From the NCBI GenBank assembly GCA_963716685.1, contig CAVQTR010000003.1, forward strand, positions 558,001 through 622,000: 64,000 nt of DNA. Reading direction: 5' to 3'. Under the pieces are notes generated by a model. It was not told the DNA's origin, did no database searches, and saw only the letters and a list, made by a program, of their open reading frames with translations. Position numbers and translations under genes: made by a program. Source of the stretch: JALYXI01 sp963716685. Lineage in GTDB: Bacteria > Acidobacteriota > Terriglobia > Bryobacterales > Bryobacteraceae. Of this stretch, positions 10,301-18,399 are shown piece by piece (position 1 is the first letter of the stretch; every line of letters starts with the position of its first letter).

Positions 10301-10492
10301 GTCGCGAACGGAGCGGGCGCGGCGGCGCGGCGGGCGCTGGGAACGGCGGTGTTCAGCGGCATGGTGGCGGCGACCATTCTGGCCGTATTCATCGTGCCGG
10401 TCTTGTATGTGGTGATCGACGGATTTGCCGAGCGCGGCAAGGACCATGCGCCTATCGGCGCGCCCACGCCGGCACTGGGGAGCGGAGATTGA
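7339..10492 (+). CDS. RND efflux permease, HAE1 family (frame broken near 10235)
   Basis: Inner-membrane proton-driven drug/solute pump of the AcrB/MexB type. MAKFFIDRPIFAIVIAIVI at the start, the proton-relay pair Asp408-Asp409 in GIVVDDAIVVVE, and the late segment GIVTLIGLAAKNAILIVEYA are all present. After DAAMDAA the reading frame changes. The expected continuation LRLRPILMTSFAF is found in the +1 frame and runs to TGA at 10490-10492. Total length 3154 nt equals 1051 codons plus one base, which fits a single-base insertion in 10234-10237. The unshifted frame stays open by chance and runs into the next gene. Confidence 0.88.
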
Positions 10493-11883
10493 TGCGACGC
10501 GGCTGGTTGGCAATTTGTCTGGTGGGTTTGGGCGGCTGTATGGTGGGCCCGAACTACCAAAGGCCGGCGGTGACTCCGCCGCCGCAATTCCGCGCGGGAG
10601 AAGCGGCCGCGGCCAACATCGCGGATACCAAGTGGTTTGATCTTTTTCAGGACGAACAGCTGACCGCGCAGGTGAGACTGGCGCTGGCGCAGAACTACGA
10701 TCTGCAGGCGGCCGCCGCGCGTGTTCTGCAGGCGCGGGCGCAGCTGGGAATCACGCGCTCGCAGCTGTTTCCCACGCTTTCGGGCGCGGCGTCGTTCAAC
10801 GCGGTTCGCGGTTCCTCCATCGGATCGTTCAATTTCATTCCGAGCGGCACGGATCTGAACGTCAGCTATACGCAGGCCGGCTTTTCGCTCGGCTGGGAGC
10901 TGGATGTATGGGGACGGATCCGGCGCTTGACGGAAGCGGCGCGCGCGGATTACTTCAGTACAGAAGAGGCGCGGCGCGGTGTGATCACCACTCTGGTGGG
11001 CGACGTGACATCGGCTTATTTCGGGCTGCGCGAGGAAGATCTGGAATTGCAGATCGCCCGCAGTACGCGCGACGTGGCGGAGCGCAGTCTGAATCTGACC
11101 ACGGTGCGCCGGCAGGGCGGCGTGGCGACTTCGCTCGATGTGCGGCAGGCGGAGCAGTTTCTCTACACCGCGACCTCGCAGATTGCGGCCGATGAGCGGC
11201 AGATTGAACAGAGTGAAAATCTCATCAGTTTGCTGACGGCGCGCGATCCGGGGCCGATTCCGCGCGGCAAGGCGCTGACGGAGTTCGCGGTGCCGGCCAC
11301 CGTTCCCGCCGGGCTGCCTTCGGCACTGCTGGAGCGCCGTCCGGATATTCGTCAGGCGGAAGATCTGCTGATCGCCGCCAATGCCAACATCGGCGCGGCG
11401 AAGGCGCAATACTTTCCGCAGATCACGCTTACCGGATTCCTGGGCGGGCAGAGCCGCGCGCTCACTTCGCTCTTTACTGCGCCTGGCCGCGATTTCAGCA
11501 TCGTACCGAACGCCGCGGTGCCCATCTTCGAAGCGGGGCGCATTCGGAACAATGTGCGGCTGACGGAAGCGCAGCGCACGGAGGCGATTGCGAACTACCA
11601 GAAAGCCATCAAGACGGCGTTCCGCGAGGTTTCGGACGCGCTGATCGGGCTACGCAAAACCACCGAGCAGCGGACGCAGGAAGAACTGCTGGTGAAAGCA
11701 CTGGAAGATGCCGAGAGGCTCTCCACGCTGCGCTATCGGGGTGGACTGAACAGCTATTTGCAGGTGCTGGACGCCGAGCGCAATCTGTTTCAGGGCCAGC
11801 TGGACCTGGCGCGGCTGCGGCTGGGCGAACTGAATTCCATCGTGACGCTGTATCGCGCTCTGGGCGGCGGCTGGCAGCAGTAA
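10492..11883 (+). CDS. Outer-membrane efflux lipoprotein (NodT/OprM family)
   Basis: Trimeric outer-membrane channel of the tripartite pump. ATG at 10492 overlaps the permease TGA by one base (TGATG), a standard coupling arrangement. It is 463 residues long. The lipoprotein signal peptide is MRRGWLAICLVGLGGCMVGP, with the lipid-modified Cys in GGC. WWFDLF-type residues (TKWFDLFQDEQL), two repeats of the TolC fold with alternating helices (RRPDIRQAEDLLIAANANIG in the second), and the C-terminal SYLQVLDAERNLFQGQL are diagnostic. A continuous frame from the permease into this gene is an artefact of the frameshift and not a real fusion. Confidence 0.92.
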   Translation: MRRGWLAICLVGLGGCMVGPNYQRPAVTPPPQFRAGEAAAANIADTKWFDLFQDEQLTAQVRLALAQNYDLQAAAARVLQARAQLGITRSQLFPTLSGAASFNAVRGSSIGSFNFIPSGTDLNVSYTQAGFSLGWELDVWGRIRRLTEAARADYFSTEEARRGVITTLVGDVTSAYFGLREEDLELQIARSTRDVAERSLNLTTVRRQGGVATSLDVRQAEQFLYTATSQIAADERQIEQSENLISLLTARDPGPIPRGKALTEFAVPATVPAGLPSALLERRPDIRQAEDLLIAANANIGAAKAQYFPQITLTGFLGGQSRALTSLFTAPGRDFSIVPNAAVPIFEAGRIRNNVRLTEAQRTEAIANYQKAIKTAFREVSDALIGLRKTTEQRTQEELLVKALEDAERLSTLRYRGGLNSYLQVLDAERNLFQGQLDLARLRLGELNSIVTLYRALGGGWQQ

Positions 11884-11889
11884 CGCGCG

Positions 11890-14247
11890 CTACTGGTGAA
11901 GGATGGAGTGCAGGTCGATTGAGACCTTCGTCGCGGGCGCGGGCAGCGTAAATTCAAACGCTTCCGGCTCCACTCCGGCACTTACGGTACGCATAACGCT
12001 GCGGCCGCGGCCCAGCTGAATTTCGATGGGAACGGTAGCGGCGGAATCGTCCGGCATGCCGCTTTCCGCGACCGTCCCGCTCACATGAACTCCGCTGATC
12101 CTGGAAGTGAGTTTCAGCGACGGAATGCCGGTGCTGTAGACCCACTGATCGAAGAAGGCTTCCAGTTTGGGATCGGCGGATTTAGGCGGCAGGAAGCCGG
12201 CGCAGAAGATACGGAACTGTTCGGTGGTGATGGTCTTATCCTGAAACTCGCGCCGCAGCGCGCCCAGCATGCGATTGAACGCCTCATCTCCCATGCGGCG
12301 GCGCAGCATGTGGACAATCCACGTTCCTTTGCCGTACATAACCGCCTGCCAGGCTTCGCCCAGACGCATGCCCTGCACGATGGGACCGGCGGAATCGGGT
12401 GCCTTACCGCCGGGGCCGCCTGCCAGCAGACGGACGCGATAATCCTCCAGCAGCAGATCCACGGCGCGCGCGCCTTTGCGTTTCTCCAGATAGAGCAGCG
12501 CGGAGTAATTCGCAAGCGATTCAGTGATCCAGTCGTCGTGATAACCGGCGGAAGTGACGATACTGCCCCACCACTGATGCGCGGCTTCGTGCGAGTGCAG
12601 CAAATCGGAGAAAAAGATCTGTTGCTGCTCATTCATCGACTGGCTGGCCGGAAGATACGACGTGGTGGAGAGATAGATCATGCCGGGAAAGCCCTGGCCA
12701 AAGCGGCCGGGCACCGGTGACACTTCGAGGCGCTTCAGCGTCAGCGGTCCGAAGCGGGCGGTATAGAAATCCATCACGTCGCCGATATCCACGGCCAGCG
12801 CTTCCAGGCGCGCTTTGGAACTGCGCACGGGCACCACCGAGGGCGGCGGCAGGGGAAGCGCGGGAGTGGCGGCGGCGCGGCGCGTGGGCCGGGGGGGAAC
12901 GGCGGACCAGGTGATATCAGGAACGCGCACCGGCTGCAGCGCATCCTCCACGCCGCGATTGGCGCAGACTTCGATGGTGAGCGCGCCGCGATGCAGCTGC
13001 GCGCGATCATAGACGCCCAGGTTGAAGCCCACCAGGCGAATGGGCACCGGAACCCGCCGGCGCGTGATCTTTTGATCGCCGTCCAGACGATCTTCGACGG
13101 GGTCCCCGGTGGCCACCAGATCCAGATCGCGCGGTGAGCGAAACGTAAGGTCGTAAGTGGCGAACTGCATGCCGCGGCCCGGATACCAGCTGCCGCGCGA
13201 GCCGACGTAGAACACCTGGTTGCCGGCATCGGCCACCACCTTGCCTTCGTGATGAATCTCGATCTCGTGCGCGCGAGCCGGCGCCAGCGGCTGCGCGGGC
13301 ACCAGTAGAAACACCTGATTGCCGCGCCCCGTTTCGGCGTTCTCCTCCGTGCCGCCGGCCAGCACCTCGACTGGTAGGCCGTCCACGGTGGCTGAGGTCA
13401 CGCTCATCAGCTCGGAGATTTCGAACGGCAGCGCGCCCGCTGATCCCGCTTTCCACTGCGCCTGCACGCGAGTGACGCAGTGCATGGTCAGGTCGGTGTC
13501 CAGCTTCGATTCGATGCGGTAATCGCGCAGGGAAAACTCGGGTTCGAACGGCTTGCCGCGATAGGAACGGGAAGGGAAGCTGGCCCACACATCAAAGCCG
13601 CCGGTCTTGCCCGCCGCGCCCACCAGCAGCTGTTCCGGGACTCGCGAATCGAAGACCACGTCGAAGGTGCCAAGCTTGCGGCCGCCCAGCGCCGCGGCGA
13701 AGAAGCCCTTGCGCTGAGTGCCGGGCGAGAGCAGATCCGCAGCCAGCCGCGGGCCGAAGCTGCCGCTGAGCGTGCGCGCGGGCGCGGACCATTTGTCAGC
13801 CAGCAGAGCGCCCATCTCGGCGGACTTCCTGTCGTAGGGGTTGGCTTTGATCTGTTCCAGGATTTCGCGGTAGGTGTCGTCGGCGAATACCATTAGCGCG
13901 GCGGAAAAGTGTTCTTCCAGATTGGGCGCGCCGGCATGAGCGGCCATGGCGCGGCGCTCGCCCCGCGTGGGCGGCAACAGCAGCAGTTCGCCATCGCCGC
14001 CTTCCACATCGGCGCTGAAAACGGCGGTGACGCGCGTGGAGCCCACAGGCTTGCCGAAGATCAGGTAGCCGTCTGTGAAATAAAACTGCGCCTCATCGCG
14101 CACGATGCTGATCTCGCGCACGCGGTAGCATTCGCCCGGGTCCAGAGCGGTTTCGCGAATGCCGTGGAGAAGCTCCTCGCCGCGGCCGGCGGTTCCCTCC
14201 GCGCGCAGCAGCGCGCATAGCAGAAGCAGAAGGGCGGGCACGCGCAT
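11890..14247 (-). CDS. M1-family zinc aminopeptidase-like protein
   Basis: A 785-residue exported metallopeptidase with a signal peptide (MRVPALLLLLCALLRAEG). The gluzincin zinc site is complete: His553-Glu554-x-x-His557 in SHEAAHQWWG, and Glu576 in WITESLANYSA, 19 residues after the second His as in M1 enzymes. The GAMEN-like exopeptidase loop appears only as GFPGMIYLSTTSYLP, so activity on free N termini is not certain. A long N-terminal beta-rich region (about residues 20-450) is larger than usual. It is convergent with the outer-membrane channel gene, 6 bp away. Confidence 0.83.
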   Translation of the reverse strand: MRVPALLLLLCALLRAEGTAGRGEELLHGIRETALDPGECYRVREISIVRDEAQFYFTDGYLIFGKPVGSTRVTAVFSADVEGGDGELLLLPPTRGERRAMAAHAGAPNLEEHFSAALMVFADDTYREILEQIKANPYDRKSAEMGALLADKWSAPARTLSGSFGPRLAADLLSPGTQRKGFFAAALGGRKLGTFDVVFDSRVPEQLLVGAAGKTGGFDVWASFPSRSYRGKPFEPEFSLRDYRIESKLDTDLTMHCVTRVQAQWKAGSAGALPFEISELMSVTSATVDGLPVEVLAGGTEENAETGRGNQVFLLVPAQPLAPARAHEIEIHHEGKVVADAGNQVFYVGSRGSWYPGRGMQFATYDLTFRSPRDLDLVATGDPVEDRLDGDQKITRRRVPVPIRLVGFNLGVYDRAQLHRGALTIEVCANRGVEDALQPVRVPDITWSAVPPRPTRRAAATPALPLPPPSVVPVRSSKARLEALAVDIGDVMDFYTARFGPLTLKRLEVSPVPGRFGQGFPGMIYLSTTSYLPASQSMNEQQQIFFSDLLHSHEAAHQWWGSIVTSAGYHDDWITESLANYSALLYLEKRKGARAVDLLLEDYRVRLLAGGPGGKAPDSAGPIVQGMRLGEAWQAVMYGKGTWIVHMLRRRMGDEAFNRMLGALRREFQDKTITTEQFRIFCAGFLPPKSADPKLEAFFDQWVYSTGIPSLKLTSRISGVHVSGTVAESGMPDDSAATVPIEIQLGRGRSVMRTVSAGVEPEAFEFTLPAPATKVSIDLHSILHQ

Positions 14248-14277
14248 GAGTTCAGTTTATGCTGCGAAGATGGTGGC

Positions 14278-14736
14278 GTGACGACGAGGGAAGAAGACGA
14301 GAAGTTCATGCGCATGGCGATTGAGCAGGCGCGCATCGGCATGCAAAGGCCGGGCGCGGGCGAAGTGGGCTGCGTGATCGTGAAGGATGGAGAGGTGGCG
14401 GCGCTGGGCCACAACGAGGCAGAAGGCACCTATGACTGCTCGGCGCACGCGGAGATTGTGACACTCCGGAAGCTGGGGCAGAAGCTCAAGGCGATCGAGT
14501 TTCCGGGCCACACGCTCTATTGCACGCTGCAGTGCTGCGGCATGTGCACCATGGCCTGCGTGTGGGCCAAAATCGGACGCATCGTCTATGGCGCCACGCG
14601 CAACGACGTGAACAGCATGTACTTCGAAGTGCGCCATTTCAATACGGCTGATTTCATACGCGACGCTTTCCAGGAGGACATTCAGGTGACTGCGGGCGTG
14701 CTCGCGAAGGAATGCGCGGAACTGTATCTGCGATAA
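14278..14736 (+). CDS. Nucleoside/cytosine deaminase family protein
   Basis: A 152-residue zinc deaminase of the CDA fold, which hydrolytically removes amino groups from a base such as guanine, cytosine or tRNA adenosine. The zinc site is His57-Ala-Glu59 (CSAHAEIVTL) with Cys87-x-x-Cys90 (CTLQCCGMCTMAC). Unusually, Cys86 stands where nearly all family members have Pro in the P-C-x-x-C motif. Start GTG 14278 lies 30 bp from the divergent peptidase start. The C-terminal EVRHFNTADFIRDAF is unlike TadA, so I would not name the substrate. Confidence 0.8.
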   Translation: MTTREEDEKFMRMAIEQARIGMQRPGAGEVGCVIVKDGEVAALGHNEAEGTYDCSAHAEIVTLRKLGQKLKAIEFPGHTLYCTLQCCGMCTMACVWAKIGRIVYGATRNDVNSMYFEVRHFNTADFIRDAFQEDIQVTAGVLAKECAELYLR

Positions 14737-14754
14737 ACTGAGGACTCCTTCCTC

Positions 14755-15609
14755 ATGAAATTTGTCACCTTCCATCACGACCACCATGCCCATGCGGGCG
14801 TTCTGCAGGGCGAGCAGGTGATCAGCCTGAAAGAGGCCGGCTTCCACACCCTCCTCGATGTGATTCAGGGCGGCCCGGAGGCCCTTCTGCGCATTCAATC
14901 CGCGGTGGAAACGAACGCGCCGGGCGGCATCTTCCCGCTGAGCAGCGTGAAACTGCTGGCGCCTATCCCGAAGCCTGCGAAGATCATTTGCATCGGGCTG
15001 AATTACCGCGAGCACGCCATCGAATCGAAGATGGAGATTCCGAAAACGCCGACGGTTTTTTCGAAATACGCTTCGTGCGTGATCGCAACCGGCGACAACA
15101 TCGTGCTGCCGAAAAACTCCACGAAGCCGGATTATGAAGCGGAGATGGCCGTGGTGATCGGGAAGAACGGGCGCCATATCAAAGCCGCGGACTGGCAGGA
15201 ATACGTCTTCGGGTACACCATCATGAACGATGTGAGCGCGCGCGATTTCCAGATGGCGACCAGCCAGTGGATGATCGGCAAAACCTTCGATACGTTTGCG
15301 CCGATGGGTCCCTGCATCGTGACTGCGAATGAAATCGCCGACCCGCATCAGCTGGATATCAGCCTGACCATTAATGGACAGACGCTGCAAAATTCCAATA
15401 CGCGGGAGCTGATTTTCCGCGTTCCGGAACTAATCGAGTATTTGTCCAGCGTATTTACTCTGGAGCCCGGTGATATTATTTCCACGGGAACGCCGAGCGG
15501 AGTGGGTCTGTCGTTCAATCCGCCGCGATGGCTGAAGGCCGGGGACCAGGTGACTGTGAAGCTGCAGGGCGTCGGTGAGCTGGTGAATCCGGTGGTTGCC
15601 GAGCAATAG
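14755..15609 (+). CDS. Fumarylacetoacetate hydrolase family protein
   Basis: A 284-residue member of the FAH superfamily, metal-dependent C-C hydrolases and isomerases of aromatic and sugar-acid breakdown. The conserved core is clear: ICIGLNYREHA, then the metal ligands in PDYEAEMAVVIGK (D-x-E-x-E type), YTIMNDVSARDFQ, and the C-terminal TPSGVG motif in STGTPSGVGLSF. The first 75 residues form the small N-terminal domain. Members with this layout act as 2-hydroxyhepta-2,4-diene-1,7-dioate isomerase, ureidoglycolate lyase or 2,4-diketo-deoxyrhamnonate hydrolase; the sequence does not decide. It follows the deaminase by 18 bp. Confidence 0.85.
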   Translation: MKFVTFHHDHHAHAGVLQGEQVISLKEAGFHTLLDVIQGGPEALLRIQSAVETNAPGGIFPLSSVKLLAPIPKPAKIICIGLNYREHAIESKMEIPKTPTVFSKYASCVIATGDNIVLPKNSTKPDYEAEMAVVIGKNGRHIKAADWQEYVFGYTIMNDVSARDFQMATSQWMIGKTFDTFAPMGPCIVTANEIADPHQLDISLTINGQTLQNSNTRELIFRVPELIEYLSSVFTLEPGDIISTGTPSGVGLSFNPPRWLKAGDQVTVKLQGVGELVNPVVAEQ

Positions 15610-15618
15610 GAGGAACGG

Positions 15619-16410
15619 ATGATTTGCCTGCTGATGGTGGCGGCGCTCGCGGCGGAAGTGGTGCCGCTCTACCCCGGTACGAAGGTGGCGGGAGAGGAGA
15701 TTACGGACCCCATTGCGGAGGGCCGCGATTCCACCCGCGTTCACAACATCAGGAACCCGTCGATTGAAGTGTTCCTGCCGCCGAAGGAAAAAGCCACGGG
15801 AGCGGCGATGGTGATCGCGCCGGGCGGCGGCCATCAGTTTCTCTCGATCGACACCGAAGGGTACAACGTCGCCAAATACCTGAACAGCATTGGCGTAGCG
15901 GGGTTTGTCCTGAAGTATCGGCTGGCGCGGGAGGCAGGATCGACGTTCACCGTGACCGACGCGGTGCACGATGCCGAGCAGGCAATCCGGCTGGTTCGCG
16001 GGCGCGCGGCGGAGTGGGGGATCGACGCGGGGCGCGTGGGGATCATCGGATTTTCGGCCGGCGGAGAAGTGGCGGTTCGCGCGGCGACGGATGCCGAGGC
16101 AAATGGCGGGCATCCCGATTTCGAAGCGCTGATTTATCCCGGCGTTCGGGCCGAGACGGTGCAGATTACCAAAGAAGCGCCGCCGACGTTTCTGCTTTGC
16201 GCCGACAACGATAAAGGTCCGTCGGTGGCCGTCGGAGAATTGTACGTGGCTCTAAAGAAAGCGGGCGTACCCGCCGAAGTACACGTATACGGAAGCGGGG
16301 GGCATGGGTTTGGGATACGCGAGAATCCCAAGCCCATGCCAATACAAATGTCGTGGTATTTGCGCCTGGGGGACTGGATGCGGGACCGCGGGTTATTGAA
16401 GAAATCCTAG
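15619..16410 (+). CDS. Alpha/beta hydrolase (acetylesterase / carboxylesterase type)
   Basis: A 263-residue secreted esterase with a short signal peptide (MICLLMVAALAAE). The oxyanion motif is APGGGHQF, the nucleophile is the Ser in GIIGFSAGGEVA, and a terminal catalytic His is in GSGGHGFG. This matches the BD-FAE/Axe2-like family that deacetylates plant polysaccharides. An AGGAGG-like ribosome binding site lies directly before ATG 15619, and the gene is 9 bp after the FAH gene, so deaminase, FAH and esterase are probably one transcript. Confidence 0.8.
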   Translation: MICLLMVAALAAEVVPLYPGTKVAGEEITDPIAEGRDSTRVHNIRNPSIEVFLPPKEKATGAAMVIAPGGGHQFLSIDTEGYNVAKYLNSIGVAGFVLKYRLAREAGSTFTVTDAVHDAEQAIRLVRGRAAEWGIDAGRVGIIGFSAGGEVAVRAATDAEANGGHPDFEALIYPGVRAETVQITKEAPPTFLLCADNDKGPSVAVGELYVALKKAGVPAEVHVYGSGGHGFGIRENPKPMPIQMSWYLRLGDWMRDRGLLKKS

Positions 16411-16463
16411 TCTGTCGGCAGTCGTACGTTCGTGCTAAATTTTTTCCTAGTGGAGCGTTTTTA

Positions 16464-16853
16464 TTGACCGCAAGGATTTTGATCGTGGATGCCGAACCGA
16501 TCGTCAGATCCACCGTGCAATCGATTTTGGAGCGTGCCGGCTATCAGGTTACCGGGACTGACAGTGTGGACAAGGCTCTGGCCGTGATTCGCATGGACGC
16601 GCCGGATCTCCTGATTACCAACGTGTCGCTGCCGGGAATCACGGGCCACGAGGCCATGCGCAAATTTCGGGAAGAGAATTCTAATATTCCGGTTCTGATG
16701 GTCTCCGGGCTGCCCGACAGCCAGGTGATTCGGGAATGGGTGACCGAGATCGGCTTCGACGCGTTTCCCAAACCCTTTGCCGCCAGTCAGCTGGTGGAAA
16801 AAGTTCGCAATGTACTAGCGCGGAAACAGGCAAGATCCGACGCGCGGGCGTAG
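16464..16853 (+). CDS. Stand-alone receiver-domain protein lacking the phospho-acceptor Asp
   Basis: A 129-residue single-domain protein with a CheY-like fold. I chose TTG 16464 because GGAG lies 8 nt upstream and the domain begins at once (TARILIVDAE). The acidic pocket is partly kept (Asp9, Glu11), Ser81 replaces the switch Thr/Ser and Lys103 in FPKPF is conserved. At the phosphorylation site the residue is Asn53 (codon AAC at 16620-16622) in ITNVSLPG, where active receivers have Asp. It therefore cannot be phosphorylated in the normal way and probably signals by binding alone. There is no output domain. The AsmA-like gene starts 4 bp after its stop. Confidence 0.82.
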   Translation: MTARILIVDAEPIVRSTVQSILERAGYQVTGTDSVDKALAVIRMDAPDLLITNVSLPGITGHEAMRKFREENSNIPVLMVSGLPDSQVIREWVTEIGFDAFPKPFAASQLVEKVRNVLARKQARSDARA

Positions 16854-16857
16854 CCCG

Positions 16858-18396
16858 TTGTCACGCGCTGGTGCTCGAATCGCGGTCGCTCTGGCCGCAG
16901 CCGTTCTGGCGTTCGGAACCATCGTTGAAGTTGTCATCCACCGAGCCGGACCCATCCTCAAGGGCCGCGTAATCGAAACACTGAGCACGCGTTTCGGAAG
17001 CCGCGTGGAACTGCGCACGCTGGACGTTTCCGTCATCCGCGGTCTGGAAGTAAGCGGCGCCGATCTGCGCATCTACCCGCCGGACGACGTCGTGGCCGCG
17101 GGCGCGAGTGAACCGCTGATCGCAATTCCGCTATTCTCATTTCACGCCGGCATCATTGGTCTTTTTTTCAAGCCGATGCATGTGGGATTGGTGCGCGTGA
17201 CGGGCATGCAGATCCATATCCCGCCGGCGGAGATTCGGGGCCAGGCCGGCACGAAGTTAAACGGCAAAATGCAGATCGCCGTAGATGAGATTGTGTGTGA
17301 GAAGTCGCGGCTGGTGCTCGAGAATTCCGATGCATCGAAAGATCCCAGGACGTTCGAACTCACGCGCATCGATCTGCGCGGCGCGGGCTCCGGCGAGCCG
17401 TGGAAGTTCGATGCCGTGCTGACGAACGCGGTGCCGCGAGGGGACATTCGGGCGGCCGGCAGCTTTGGGCCGTGGAACGCGGAGGACCCGGGCGACTCGG
17501 CCGTGGCCGGGCGTTACACCTTCGATCACGCCGACCTGAACACCATTAAAGGCATCAGCGGAACGCTGTCATCCGCCGGAGAATTCCATGGGCGGTTGAA
17601 CCAGATCGTGGTGGACGGAACTTCCGAGACGCCAAACTTCTCGCTGGATATCGCGAACCATCCGATGCCGCTGCATACGCGGTTTCACGCCATTGTGGAT
17701 GGCACGACGGGCGACACGTATCTGCGGCCGGTGACCGCGACGCTGCGCAATTCCATCTTCACCACGACCGGCGCGGTGATCAACATCAAAGGCCAGGGGC
17801 ACCGGATCGAACTGGACGTGGATGTGCCGGGCGCGCGGGTGCAGGATTTCCTCAACCTCGCGGTGAAGACCCGGCCGGCGGTGCTGACCGGGCGCATCAG
17901 CATGAAGACGAAACTGGAGCTTCCGCCAGGGAAGGAGAGCGTTCCGGACCGGCTCCGTCTGCGCGGCACGTTTGGGCTGCAGGCCGTCCATTTCAGCAAT
18001 CCGCAGGTGCAGGACAAGGTGGATATGGTAAGCCTGCGCGCGCGCGGCGAGCCGAAGCTGGCAAGAGCCGGCGCGGCAGATGTGAATTCCCAGATGAACG
18101 GGACATTTCGCATGGCCGGCGGCGTTCTGCAGTTCAGCGATCTCCGTTACACCATGCCGGGGGCGCGTGTGAATCTGACCGGGATCTACTCGCTCGATGG
18201 CCGGCGGTTCGATTTCCACGGAGACGTGCTGACCGAGGCGCCGCTCTGGCGCATGGTGGATTCGCGTCTGGGCTCGTTTCTGCTGCGGGCGGTGTCGCCC
18301 TTCTTTCGCGGGAAGAACGGCGGTTCGAAGATTCCAGTGAGTATCAGCGGCACGCAATCGGCGCCGAAGTTCGGGCTGGATCTGATGAAGCGCTAA
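16858..18396 (+). CDS. AsmA-like membrane-anchored envelope protein
   Basis: A 512-residue protein with one N-terminal membrane segment (about residues 7-26) followed by a long beta-strand-rich periplasmic part. VRVELRTLDVSVIRGLEVSG-like and LTGIYSLDGRRFDFHG stretches resemble AsmA/DUF748-type proteins, now linked to phospholipid transport and outer-membrane homeostasis. Assignment rests on architecture and pattern rather than a strict motif. The start is TTG 16858, placed 4 bp after the degenerate receiver gene, which suggests cotranscription. Confidence 0.6.
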   Translation: MSRAGARIAVALAAAVLAFGTIVEVVIHRAGPILKGRVIETLSTRFGSRVELRTLDVSVIRGLEVSGADLRIYPPDDVVAAGASEPLIAIPLFSFHAGIIGLFFKPMHVGLVRVTGMQIHIPPAEIRGQAGTKLNGKMQIAVDEIVCEKSRLVLENSDASKDPRTFELTRIDLRGAGSGEPWKFDAVLTNAVPRGDIRAAGSFGPWNAEDPGDSAVAGRYTFDHADLNTIKGISGTLSSAGEFHGRLNQIVVDGTSETPNFSLDIANHPMPLHTRFHAIVDGTTGDTYLRPVTATLRNSIFTTTGAVINIKGQGHRIELDVDVPGARVQDFLNLAVKTRPAVLTGRISMKTKLELPPGKESVPDRLRLRGTFGLQAVHFSNPQVQDKVDMVSLRARGEPKLARAGAADVNSQMNGTFRMAGGVLQFSDLRYTMPGARVNLTGIYSLDGRRFDFHGDVLTEAPLWRMVDSRLGSFLLRAVSPFFRGKNGGSKIPVSISGTQSAPKFGLDLMKR

Positions 18397-18399
18397 GCG

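Noticed and set aside
9394..11409. A 671-codon minus-strand frame
   Set aside because: Antisense of the permease and channel genes, with no recognisable domain.
7339..11883. A single 1514-residue RND permease/outer-membrane channel fusion
   Set aside because: The join consists of out-of-frame sequence (Arg/Gly-rich), the true permease end lies in the +1 frame, and the channel has its own start and lipoprotein signal.
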